Positions 1 through 6,938 of a stretch of 28,163 nt of DNA are shown here, one piece after another. The notes beneath the pieces are model-generated. The model was not told the DNA's origin. It saw only the letters and a program-made list of their open reading frames with translations, and did not search any database. Position 1 is the stretch's first letter; each line of letters begins with the position of its first letter. Made by a program: the position numbers and the translations under genes. The stretch comes from Candidatus Pacearchaeota archaeon. Its GTDB lineage: Archaea > Nanobdellota > Nanobdellia > Pacearchaeales > GW2011-AR1. The stretch lies in assembly GCA_026395855.1 (NCBI GenBank), contig JAPLXX010000059.1, positions 1 through 28,163 on the forward strand. Direction: 5' to 3'.

Positions 1-931
1 TAACTTTGCCCTCATCTGTCACGCTTCTTATTTTTTCCATAAGCGCTTCCAGATCACCCATTCCAAGAAGCCTTGAGAGGAATGATTTTGGATTAAATTC
101 TTCTATGTCATTTATTTTTTCCCCTGTTGTTATAAAATAAACAGGCGCTTTTGTTTCTGCGCATGCTGTCAAAGCTCCTCCGCCTTTTGCAGTTGAGTCC
201 ATTCTTGTTATTATGACACCAGAGATTTTCACTGCATCAAGAAATTCCTGGGTTTGCTTTTTTGCAGCCTGACCTATATCTGCAGGCATTACAAGAATTA
301 TTTCTGTCGGTTTTATTTCTTTATTCAGCGTTTTGATTTCTTCAATTAATTCTTTGTCAAGACTATGTCTTCCTGCTGTATCTATGAGAACCAGATTATA
401 ATTTTTTAATTCTTTTTCGCAGCTTTTCCAAAGCTTTGCAGGATTTTTTTCACTCAGGTCAATAAAACATTGAAGCCTGTTTTTGTCAGCCAGTTGCTGG
501 AGCTGTTCTGGTGCAGCAGGACGATGAACATCTAAACCTATTAAAGCTACTTTGCTACCACGCTTCGCGTAATAATTTCCTAATTTTGCTATTGTTGTTG
601 TTTTTCCCGCCCCGTATAATCCTAAGAACATTATTCTGTTCTGCTCTTTTTTGATAGTAAGAGGTTTGTATTCTCCTAAAATTCTTGTGAGTTCATCGTG
701 AAGCAGTTTGATTATGTGCTCTTTTTTCTCAATTCCTTTAATTCTTTCATCCAAAGCTGCTTTTCTTATTTTATCGCTAAGCTCTTTTACAAGAAGGAGA
801 TTTACATCTGCTTCTATCAATGCTCTTTGCAAATCTTTTATGATAGAGTCAACCACATCTTTGTCGAGAAATATGGCATTTGCTATCTTGTTGGTGGTTC
901 TTCTTAAAAGTTCGCCGAGTTTTTCAAGCAT
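1..931 (-). CDS. srp54: Signal recognition particle 54 kDa subunit (partial, C-terminus beyond window)
   Basis: This is the SRP GTPase that binds signal sequences on ribosomes and hands them to FtsY at the membrane. The frame opens at an ATG at 931 and runs off the left edge, so about 310 residues (N and G domains and the start of the linker) are visible and the methionine-rich M domain is missing. Visible motifs are the P-loop GLYGAGKTTT (about residues 104-113), DVHRPAAPEQL, DTAGRH, the G4-type TRMD followed by STAKGGGAL, and the closing-loop-like TTGEKINDIEEF. The upstream neighbours on the same strand are a PAP2 phosphatase and ftsY, so receptor and particle subunit appear to share an operon with a 52 nt gap before srp54. 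Identification is secure; only the C-terminus is unseen. Confidence 0.96.
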   Translation of the reverse strand, partial: MLEKLGELLRRTTNKIANAIFLDKDVVDSIIKDLQRALIEADVNLLLVKELSDKIRKAALDERIKGIEKKEHIIKLLHDELTRILGEYKPLTIKKEQNRIMFLGLYGAGKTTTIAKLGNYYAKRGSKVALIGLDVHRPAAPEQLQQLADKNRLQCFIDLSEKNPAKLWKSCEKELKNYNLVLIDTAGRHSLDKELIEEIKTLNKEIKPTEIILVMPADIGQAAKKQTQEFLDAVKISGVIITRMDSTAKGGGALTACAETKAPVYFITTGEKINDIEEFNPKSFLSRLLGMGDLEALMEKIRSVTDEGKV

Positions 932-983
932 GAAAGAAAGAGGAAAAAAGGAGTTAATAAATTTGTGGTTAAGGTTATAATTT

Positions 984-1589
984 TTACAGCAGCAACTTTT
1001 TCTGCAGATGGTTTTTTGAGAAAGCATGCAGGGCGTAAGAGATAAGAAGAGCGCCGAAAACATCAAGGCTGTAATGGCCTCTGCTGAAAATCATAAATAT
1101 TCCTTCAAGAAGAGCTAAGAGCAAAAGAGTAAATGCCAAGTATCTAGAATTAGACTTGGGTTCTTCTTTTATCAAAAGGAACATTAAAAAAAGAATTCCT
1201 GTGTGTCCACTGGGAAACATTCCTCCAACAGGAAAGATGCCCAAACCCCATTTTTCAAGAGGAAATGGATTTGCCAGAGGAGCGACGTATATGAAAAAAG
1301 AGCGAATAAGATAAAAAATTCCGATGATTGTAGCATAATATGGAATTTTTTTAATTGTTGTTTTTTTGCTAAAAACAAAAATAACAAAGAGAATAGGACC
1401 AATAATTGACAAAATATCTGAAAAAACAGAGAGATTAATAAAAGGAAGAATTTTGAAAAAAACATCTGTTGAAATAACTAAATCAGGATAAATTTTATTT
1501 GTGTAACTCACCATAATTGTTGCGATGTATAGCGAGAATAAAAGAAACAGGATGCTTAAAATCAGTTTTGTTTTTTGCCTTGTTTTCAT
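984..1589 (-). CDS. PAP2-superfamily membrane phosphatase/transferase, sphingomyelin-synthase-like motif
   Basis: A 201-residue polytopic membrane protein with roughly five to six hydrophobic segments. It carries the two catalytic blocks of the type 2 phosphatidic acid phosphatase superfamily: SGHT (127-130) and GHYSLDVFGA (171-180), giving a putative triad His129, His172, Asp176. The 43-residue gap between the histidines and the His-x3-Asp spacing equal those of the sphingomyelin synthase triad (His285, His328, Asp332), so it resembles the PAP2_C/SMS branch more than soluble acid phosphatases. A role in turnover of polyprenyl phosphate or polar lipid head groups is inference. The start follows the ftsY stop by one base, implying translational coupling. 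The substrate cannot be told from sequence. Confidence 0.85.
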   Translation of the reverse strand: MKTRQKTKLILSILFLLFSLYIATIMVSYTNKIYPDLVISTDVFFKILPFINLSVFSDILSIIGPILFVIFVFSKKTTIKKIPYYATIIGIFYLIRSFFIYVAPLANPFPLEKWGLGIFPVGGMFPSGHTGILFLMFLLIKEEPKSNSRYLAFTLLLLALLEGIFMIFSRGHYSLDVFGALLISYALHAFSKNHLQKKLLL

Positions 1590-1590
1590 C

Positions 1591-2649
1591 TTAAAGTCCT
1601 AACTTTTCTGAAAATTTCTTTTTATTAAACGGCTCTAGCTTGTCATATTCCTGGCCTGTGCCGAGAAAAAGAATCGGCCTCTTTATGGCATAACCAACTG
1701 ACAAAGCTGTTCCGCCTTTTTCATCAACATCTGCCTTTGCTAGAATTATTCCCTGTATACCTATAGCAAAATTAAAGCTCTTTGCCTGCTCTACAGAGTC
1801 ATTCCCTGTTATGCTTTCTCCTATGAACAGCTTTAGGTCTGGCTTGCAGACATTTGCAATTTTTTCAATTTCTTTCATAAGATTTTTTGCAGTATGCATT
1901 CTTCCTGCTGTGTCTATCAAAACGCAGTTGATATGATTTTTTTTAGCATAGCTTATTGCATCAAAGCCGACAGCTGCAGGATCTGCTCCGTATTGTTGGC
2001 TAATAATCTTTACTCCAAGCTTTTCTCCGTGCTTTTTCAGCTGCTCTATAGATGCTGCACGGAATGTATCTGCAGCAGCAATCACACTTGAGATGTTTTT
2101 TCCTTTGAGATAATGCGCAATCTTAGCAATTGTTGTTGTTTTGCCTGTTCCGTTTATTCCAACAAAAAGAATAACATATGGCTCATTTTTATTTGCCAGG
2201 TTTTTTTCTGTTATTCTTGAGACTATGTCAAAAGGCTCTATCAAAAGCTCTTCTATAGTGTCTCTGAGACCATCTCTTATCTCTGACTCTATTTCTTTTT
2301 TCAGGATTTCTTTTCCAATAATTCTTTTTCTTAGTTCAAGAATTATTTTTTCAGCAACTTCATAGGCCACATTGTTCTCCAGGAGAAGATTTTGCAGCTC
2401 TTCGCTGTAAGAATCAAATTCCTCATCAGATATAGTTGTTTTGGATATTTTTGATTTTAGTTTAGAAAAAAAACCCTGTTTTTCTTCTGTTTCCTCAGCA
2501 TGCTCAAACTTTTTTAGCTTTTCTTTTTGGGTTTTTTCTTCTTTAATCTTGATTGATTTTGGCTTACTTTCTGTTTTTTCCGGCTCTGACTTATCTTTTG
2601 AAATTTTCTTTGCCCAGCCTGCTATTTTTTCCTTTAAAAACTTAAACAT
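1591..2649 (-). CDS. ftsY: Signal recognition particle receptor FtsY
   Basis: Membrane-associated SRP receptor GTPase, partner of SRP54. I prefer the ATG at 2649 (352 residues, beginning MFKFLKEKIAGW, the usual amphipathic FtsY start); an in-frame ATG at 2694 would add 15 basic residues. A charged Lys/Glu-rich A-like region (about 13-60) precedes the N domain. G-domain motifs are GINGTGKTTT (164-173), DTFRAASIEQL (194-204), DTAGRMHT (246-253), KADVDEKGGTALS (305-317) and FLGTGQEYDKLEPF (328-341). Two positions deviate from the textbook form: the G4 motif reads AKAD instead of TKxD, and the LDA block before the GQ/GN loop reads GES. The gene heads an operon with the PAP2 gene (1 nt gap) and srp54. 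Confidence 0.95.
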   Translation of the reverse strand: MFKFLKEKIAGWAKKISKDKSEPEKTESKPKSIKIKEEKTQKEKLKKFEHAEETEEKQGFFSKLKSKISKTTISDEEFDSYSEELQNLLLENNVAYEVAEKIILELRKRIIGKEILKKEIESEIRDGLRDTIEELLIEPFDIVSRITEKNLANKNEPYVILFVGINGTGKTTTIAKIAHYLKGKNISSVIAAADTFRAASIEQLKKHGEKLGVKIISQQYGADPAAVGFDAISYAKKNHINCVLIDTAGRMHTAKNLMKEIEKIANVCKPDLKLFIGESITGNDSVEQAKSFNFAIGIQGIILAKADVDEKGGTALSVGYAIKRPILFLGTGQEYDKLEPFNKKKFSEKLGL

Positions 2650-2694
2650 ATTTTTTCTAAGTTTGACACGTTTATAACTTTTATTAATAGACAT

Positions 2695-2931
2695 CTTTTA
2701 ATTAGCAATAACTCTGGATAAGTGTAAGGTTTTAACAGATGGCGACTTCTTTCTGAGATAAAACTTTTTGATTATTACACACTAAAACTTCAATAAAATA
2801 CTAACTTATTAAGTGAACATAAATTTTTATAAATAAAGAAGCCTCTTTTTCTTAATGAAAGCAAATAGGAAATTTTCAATCATTTGCCAAGATGTTTCGC
2901 GAACAAGAAATTCGCGTCACAGGAGCATCAA
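2695..2931. promoter_or_regulatory. Divergent intergenic region with apgM TATA box and leader hairpin
   Basis: This stretch separates ftsY (minus) and apgM (plus). A TATA-like TTTTATAAATA lies at about 2825-2835, so transcription toward apgM would start near 2855-2860 and leave a leader of about 75 nt, unlike the leaderless genes elsewhere in the window. The leader contains an inverted repeat CGCGAA / TTCGCG (about 2897-2913) just before a Shine-Dalgarno AGGAG at 2921. No clear TATA box for ftsY could be fixed. Confidence 0.5.
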
Positions 2932-4242
2932 ATGAAAGGCATATTGGTTATTATAGATGGGTTGGGAGATTTGCCTTCGAGGCAGTTAGACGACAAAACA
3001 CCGCTGGAAGTTGCAGAAATGCCTAATCTTGATTTTTTAGCACACAGAGGGCAAATGGGGCAGATGTATCCTGTAAGACCAGGGTTTGTTCCAGAGTCAG
3101 ATGAAGCTGTTGTTTCTATATTCGGAAATGATTTAATAAGCAGTTCAAGAGGACAGCTTGAAGCAAGAGGAGCTGGGTTAAAATTAACAAGAGGAGATTT
3201 AGCTATTAGAGTTAATTTTGCAACTATTGATTCTCTGGAATCTGGAAAAATTTTAGATAGAAGAGCTGGAAGAACCTTAACTACGTCTGAAGCAGAAATA
3301 CTTGCAAAAGCACTAAATAAAATAAAGCTTCCCTGCGAATTTGAATTTAAAGCAACCATACAGCATAGGGCTGTGCTTGTTTTGAGGGGAGGTTTTTCAG
3401 ACAATGTCACAGGAAATGATTATACATATTCAAAAGGTTTGGCAACAGCTGCAGAAAAGATTGGTGACTTCAAACCTCTTGATGAAGAAGAGAACACTAT
3501 TTATACAGCAAATATCCTGAAGGAATTTATAGACAAAGCATATGAAGTTCTTAATAATCATCCTGTGAATAAAGACAGAATAAAAAGAGGATTAATGTCT
3601 GCAAACTTTTTGCTGATGCGTGGCGCTGGCATAGAGCCACCCAAACTTAGATTTTACAAAAAATGGATGGCTGTGGTATATATGCCCTTAGAAAAAGGAT
3701 TTGCGAAAATGTGCGGAATGACCCCTTTTTCCTTTGATTATCCCAAGCTGAAAAATCTAGATGCTTATTCAAATCTATGGGACGGGTTAAAAAAAGCATG
3801 CGAGTTCTCAGAGACAGCTTTAAGGAAAAACTTTCATGATTTTGATTACGCATATATTCACATAAAAGAAACAGATTTGCCTGGTCATGACAATAAGCCA
3901 TTTGAGAAAAAGCACATGCTGGAATATGTGGACAAAACTTTTTTTAAATTTCTGGCGAGCTTTGCTCCGCCTAATAAAATTAAAGTAGTGATTACAGGAG
4001 ATCATTCAACTCCGTGCAGGCTGAAAGCACATTCTGCAGACCCTGTTCCTGTTTTGTTTTACAATCAGTCTATTCCAAAAACAAATTTGTTTTCAGGAAT
4101 TAGTGGGTTTTTCAAAAAGAAAGAGGAAGAGGCAGAGCCAAAGGCAGAAAGGGTAAAATTCTGTGAGAAAGAAGCAAAAAAAGGAACCCTCGGAAGCTTT
4201 CTGGGAAAAGATCTTATTGACAAGGTTAATTTTGTTGGATAA
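2932..4242 (+). CDS. apgM: 2,3-bisphosphoglycerate-independent phosphoglycerate mutase, archaeal type
   Basis: Interconverts 3- and 2-phosphoglycerate in glycolysis/gluconeogenesis; cytosolic member of the alkaline-phosphatase superfamily. The ATG at 2932 is chosen because AGGAG lies 6 nt upstream and the protein then begins MKGILVIIDGLGD, the conserved family start with metal ligand Asp9; an upstream TTG-type start would add non-conserved residues. The 436-residue protein shows the phosphoserine-site region PESDEAVVSIFGND (about 54-67, candidate Ser56), ARGAGLKLTRGDLA, HIKETDLPGHDN, and the C-terminal metal motif ITGDHSTPC followed by HSADPVPV. A Lys/Glu-rich insert (FFKKKEEEAEPKAE) near the C-terminus looks lineage-specific. 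Convincing identification. Confidence 0.95.
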   Translation: MKGILVIIDGLGDLPSRQLDDKTPLEVAEMPNLDFLAHRGQMGQMYPVRPGFVPESDEAVVSIFGNDLISSSRGQLEARGAGLKLTRGDLAIRVNFATIDSLESGKILDRRAGRTLTTSEAEILAKALNKIKLPCEFEFKATIQHRAVLVLRGGFSDNVTGNDYTYSKGLATAAEKIGDFKPLDEEENTIYTANILKEFIDKAYEVLNNHPVNKDRIKRGLMSANFLLMRGAGIEPPKLRFYKKWMAVVYMPLEKGFAKMCGMTPFSFDYPKLKNLDAYSNLWDGLKKACEFSETALRKNFHDFDYAYIHIKETDLPGHDNKPFEKKHMLEYVDKTFFKFLASFAPPNKIKVVITGDHSTPCRLKAHSADPVPVLFYNQSIPKTNLFSGISGFFKKKEEEAEPKAERVKFCEKEAKKGTLGSFLGKDLIDKVNFVG

Positions 4243-4368
4243 TCTTTTTAATGGAAAAGAAATTTTAATAGGGAAAACAGCGTAAAAGCAATTCAATAAG
4301 GGTTTATCAGGCATATTAACAATTTGAATTAATACCAGTCCTTTTATGTTTTTTCAACATAACAATCA

Positions 4369-4377
4369 TTAAAAATA
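4369..4377 (+). promoter_or_regulatory. TATA box for the GINS gene
   Basis: TTAAAAATA is centred 24 nt before the ATG at 4397, which predicts a leaderless transcript. Confidence 0.45.
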
Positions 4378-4396
4378 GGGCGTGTTTTTCCAGAAC

Positions 4397-4951
4397 ATGA
4401 TAACTTATAATGATATTTATGAAGCTGCCAGGAAAGAAAGATATTCTGACCAGCTTCAGTCGCTTTCCAAGAATTTTATAGAAGAGGTTGCAGAATACCT
4501 TAAAGACAAGAAAGAGATGGCTTCAAAGAGCGATGATGTTTTTTCAGAAGTTATAATAAAAACAAAAAAACAGCTGGAAAATGCAGTAACTCTTTTCAAT
4601 GAGTTAATGCTCAGAAGAAGAAAGAAAATCTTGGCGCTTGTTCTTATAGCTGCAGAAACAGGAATTTCAAAACAGGATTTTGAAAATATGTTATCTTTTG
4701 AAAAAAGTCTTTTTGAAGAAATGATGAAATGCATAGACATAACAGATAAAAAAATACAGCAGATTTTGAACGGAAAAAAACAGGAAATAGACAAGAATGA
4801 GCTTATAATATTCAAGACAAATGTTGAGGAATTCCTGGATATGGAGGGTGGAAAGCTGGGTCCGTTTGAAAAAGGGCAGATGGCAAATATATCAAAAGAC
4901 ATAGCAAAAATATTAATTGATGACGGGAAAGCAGAGGTTGTGGAGAAATAA
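4397..4951 (+). CDS. gins51: Archaeal GINS complex subunit (Gins51-type)
   Basis: Subunit of the GINS complex that joins MCM and the GAN/Cdc45-like nuclease in the replicative helicase. The ATG at 4397 (184 residues) is preferred over a GTG at 4382 because the conserved start MITYNDIYEAARKER follows directly. The helical A domain occupies about 1-130 (EEVAEYLKDKK, then a charged helix with LMLRRRKKILALV). A small C-terminal B domain has the typical pattern FLDMEGGKLGPFEKGQM followed by ISKDIAKILIDDGKAEVV. The A-then-B order fits Gins51 rather than Gins23. Transcription probably starts from the TATA at 4369. Confidence 0.85.
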   Translation: MITYNDIYEAARKERYSDQLQSLSKNFIEEVAEYLKDKKEMASKSDDVFSEVIIKTKKQLENAVTLFNELMLRRRKKILALVLIAAETGISKQDFENMLSFEKSLFEEMMKCIDITDKKIQQILNGKKQEIDKNELIIFKTNVEEFLDMEGGKLGPFEKGQMANISKDIAKILIDDGKAEVVEK

Positions 4952-4967
4952 ATAATTTTCTATCAAA

Positions 4968-5495
4968 ATGACCTCTTTAGATAATAAGCTTATGAAGATT
5001 GATACGGTAATTGAGAGATTTAATAATAACAAGGGCTATTCTTTTCGTAATAAAGCAGAAAAGATATGGGACTTTTGGTATATAACAGACGTTGCGGGTT
5101 CGCTTATAAGGAGATACCAAAAACCGCGCGCAAAAGATTTAGGGTGGAGTGAAAAAAAATTAACATTTATTAATGCTGCTCTTTGGGGCATCGGAGGGTC
5201 TTTAGTTCTTTCAGGTTTAAATTATCTCATTGGAGATTATCTCGGAGAAAACTTTCAAGAGCATTTTTATAATTATCCTGAGGTTACAATTGCCCAGAAT
5301 ATGGTAAGAATAGCTTATTCACAAACAACAGGAAAATCAATAGGAGCTTTAAGTATCTATAATTTAGGAGGAACTTCTGTTTATTTACTCAGGGATTTTG
5401 GGAGGTTTTTATCAGGCAGATTAAGAAAGTTCAGACAAAAAAAGCCTGTGGAGGGAGTTGAACCCTCGACCTACAGTTCATCTGGATTTTTATGA
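4968..5495 (+). CDS. Hypothetical protein with one hydrophobic segment; 3' end antisense to tRNA-Thr
   Basis: A 175-residue protein of unknown function that starts 16 nt after the GINS stop, so probably in the same transcript. It is basic at the N-terminus, has aromatic patches (IWDFWYI) and one possible membrane segment (about 69-92, FINAALWGIGGSLVLSGLNY). A basic stretch (SGRLRKFRQKK) precedes the end. The last 17 or so residues are translated from the antisense strand of the tRNA-Thr gene (5443-5537), and the TGA at 5493-5495 lies inside the antisense of the tRNA intron. That tail is therefore unlikely to be under protein-level selection. An alternative ATG lies at 4992. I do not recognise the family. 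Confidence 0.65.
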   Translation: MTSLDNKLMKIDTVIERFNNNKGYSFRNKAEKIWDFWYITDVAGSLIRRYQKPRAKDLGWSEKKLTFINAALWGIGGSLVLSGLNYLIGDYLGENFQEHFYNYPEVTIAQNMVRIAYSQTTGKSIGALSIYNLGGTSVYLLRDFGRFLSGRLRKFRQKKPVEGVEPSTYSSSGFL

Positions 5496-5537
5496 AAATC
5501 TTACAAAACTGCCGCTCTGCCACTGAGCTACACAGGC
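5443..5537 (-). tRNA. tRNA-Thr(UGU) with 23-nt intron
   Basis: The minus strand folds as a cloverleaf: acceptor GCCTGTG/CACAGGC with discriminator U, D stem GCTC/GAGC, anticodon stem GCAGT/ACTGT, T arm around GGTTCAACTCC. The mature loop reads UUUGUAA, giving anticodon UGU (Thr). An intron interrupts position 37/38. No CCA is encoded. Two A/T-rich TATA-like stretches lie upstream, but neither is at a clearly optimal distance. It lies downstream of eS1 on the same strand. Confidence 0.92.
5479..5501 (-). other. tRNA-Thr intron, canonical bulge-helix-bulge
   Basis: The intron is 23 nt. In the precursor, exon bases UUUG (32-35) pair with intron CAGA as the 4-bp central helix. The two 3-nt bulges are UA|A (5' splice site) and UG|A (3' splice site). 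The intron closes with a 6-bp hairpin GATTTT-CATA-AAAATC. This matches the hBHBh' substrate of the archaeal splicing endonuclease. Confidence 0.88.
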
Positions 5538-5640
5538 CTATGAAGTTTTAAAGAATTAGATGATTTAAAAGATTATTGATTAAATCTTGAGCAAAGATAC
5601 TAAGCCCTTCAAATGCATCTTTATATAAGATTATCTGTGC

Positions 5641-6168
5641 TTATTTCACCTTGAAAATTCTTATCTCACAGAGAGAAAGAGGATAAATCTTCTTTAGTTT
5701 AACACTGAGGAATTTCTGGAATCTGCCCTGTATAAGCTCTTCGAAGAGAGTTTGTGCATCTTTATTTTTTACATATTCCAGGATTTCTTCCCTTGCCTTT
5801 TCCCTTAGCGCTTTTCTTACCTCACGGGAAACTTTTTTTCTTGTTATAAGAAACGGCTTTATTTCTGCTTTTGAATCCTTGATTTCTGCTAAGAAAGAAT
5901 CTTCTACCTGATTTACCCCTTTTCTAATCATTCTTCTGATAAAATAAGGCAAAATTACAAACTCTTTCGGCTCTGCAAAAGCCTTGTTGTCCCCAACTTT
6001 GACTTTCAGGTCAAGAAGAACGCTTTTTCCCCTCAGGATTCTGGTCAAGTCATATTTTATTGTTTTACCGTTAAGCTCTTCGATGTCATATCCATAAAGC
6101 TGGGTTTCTTTTTTTAATATTGGAATTTCGACATCAAAAAATTTCTGTTTTCTTTTTGCTAATGCCAT
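5641..6168 (-). CDS. rps3ae: 30S ribosomal protein eS1 (S3Ae)
   Basis: Small-subunit ribosomal protein of the archaeal/eukaryotic eS1 (S3Ae) family. Its 175 residues are slightly shorter than usual for archaea. Family features are the basic N-terminus with QKFFDVEIP, the FIRRMIRKG block in the middle, the TRKKVSREVRKALREKARE helix, and the diagnostic C-terminus LKKIYPLSLCEIRIFKVK. AT-rich TATA-like sequences lie at about 6199-6210. The next gene upstream on the same strand is eL42, separated by about 140 bp in which I see no gene. Confidence 0.92.
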   Translation of the reverse strand: MALAKRKQKFFDVEIPILKKETQLYGYDIEELNGKTIKYDLTRILRGKSVLLDLKVKVGDNKAFAEPKEFVILPYFIRRMIRKGVNQVEDSFLAEIKDSKAEIKPFLITRKKVSREVRKALREKAREEILEYVKNKDAQTLFEELIQGRFQKFLSVKLKKIYPLSLCEIRIFKVK

Positions 6169-6308
6169 TTTTAATATTTAATCTACCTGCTTTGCAGTAT
6201 TTAAATTTAAATTATTAGCATTTACCATAGCAATTTGATTACAGCCATTTTTGCAATTAGCAATTTCTTTTTTATTCAGGCAATTTATTGAGGACAAATT
6301 TTTTTCTG

Positions 6309-6626
6309 TCATTCCTGTGTTATTTTTCCTGTTCGTTTATTTCTTCTGCCCTGGCGATATTTTGATTTTCCGCATTTTTCGCAGATATACATTATATTTG
6401 TTTTTTTGGTTGTTTTGGATTTTCTTTTATTTTTACTAATAGCGGGTTTACTCCATTTGCCTTTGTTTCCTATCCCTCTTTGTCCTCTTCCTCTTAGTTC
6501 TGCTCTTTGTTTTGAGCCTCTTCTCAGAGACCCTCTTTTTCCACCTGTTCCGACTAGCTTTATCTTTTGCTTTGTTTTTGCGTTGCAATACGGACAATAT
6601 CTGTTTACTGTTTTTGGAAGCTTCAT
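6309..6626 (-). CDS. rpl44e: 50S ribosomal protein eL42 (L44e)
   Basis: A 105-residue zinc-ribbon ribosomal protein. The N-terminus MKLPKTVNRYCPYC and the C-terminal CEKCGKSKYRQGRR supply the two CxxC knuckles (Cys11, Cys14 and the later pair). The basic middle, rich in Arg/Gly (RRGSKQRAELRGRGQRG), corresponds to the eL42 extended loop that reaches the tRNA E site. A TATA box TTTTAAAA at 6649-6656 is centred about 26 nt before the ATG, so the mRNA is probably leaderless. In many archaea eS27 follows eL42; none is seen here. Confidence 0.93.
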   Translation of the reverse strand: MKLPKTVNRYCPYCNAKTKQKIKLVGTGGKRGSLRRGSKQRAELRGRGQRGIGNKGKWSKPAISKNKRKSKTTKKTNIMYICEKCGKSKYRQGRRNKRTGKITQE

Positions 6627-6648
6627 ATTTGAAAAATAATTTCTTTGG

Positions 6649-6656
6649 TTTTAAAA
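6649..6656 (-). promoter_or_regulatory. TATA box for eL42
   Basis: TTTTAAAA is centred about 26 nt upstream of the eL42 ATG. Direct repeats of CTTTGGTTT flank it on the plus strand. Confidence 0.5.
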
Positions 6657-6685
6657 CCTTTGGTTTATATTCACTTACATAAACC

Positions 6686-6694
6686 TTATAAATA
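6686..6694 (+). promoter_or_regulatory. TATA box for the peptide/radical SAM pair
   Basis: TTATAAATA lies about 24 nt upstream of the ATG at 6714, predicting a leaderless transcript that carries both genes. It is divergent from the eL42 promoter about 35 bp away. Confidence 0.6.
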
Positions 6695-6713
6695 AGGAGT
6701 CCATCAAAAAAAT

Positions 6714-6938
6714 ATGGCAGAAACAGAATTATTATCTCTTGTAGAAGAGATGAATCTTACTGGCACAGTACTTCCAGAAGGGATGGTCCGAGAACTCTTT
6801 GAATGCCAAGGAAATTCTTCAGATCAAAAATGTTGCCATTGTGTTAGCCCTATTGATCCAGAGATTTATCATCAAAGGGGCAGGGGCGAAAGAGGAACTT
6901 TTGTTAGAAAAGATTCAAATTATAAAACCTCTTTTTAA
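6714..6938 (+). CDS. Small Cys-containing protein upstream of radical SAM enzyme; candidate peptide substrate
   Basis: A 74-residue soluble protein without a signal peptide. The N-terminal half is acidic and hydrophobic (ETELLSLVEEM, then EGMVRELFECQ), as in leader regions of modified peptides. The second half has KCCHC, SPIDPEIYHQ and an Arg/Gly-rich tail. Its TAA (6936-6938) is followed immediately by the ATG of the radical SAM gene, so the two are translationally coupled. A role as precursor of a ribosomally made, post-translationally modified peptide is inference from size and position. A metal-binding accessory subunit is an alternative. I recognise no family. Confidence 0.72.
   Translation: MAETELLSLVEEMNLTGTVLPEGMVRELFECQGNSSDQKCCHCVSPIDPEIYHQRGRGERGTFVRKDSNYKTSF

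Noticed and set aside
2892..3000. Short upstream frame starting at ATG 2892 in the apgM leader
   Set aside because: It lacks an SD sequence, overlaps apgM out of frame and has a composition explained by the apgM coding sequence.
2928..3410. Long open frame antisense to apgM, and similar antisense frames within other genes
   Set aside because: They overlap confidently identified genes in full, have low-complexity Ser/Leu/Phe-rich translations and no motif.
6169..6308. A short eS27 gene between eS1 and eL42
   Set aside because: The gap is only about 140 bp and shows no CxxC zinc-ribbon pattern in any frame.
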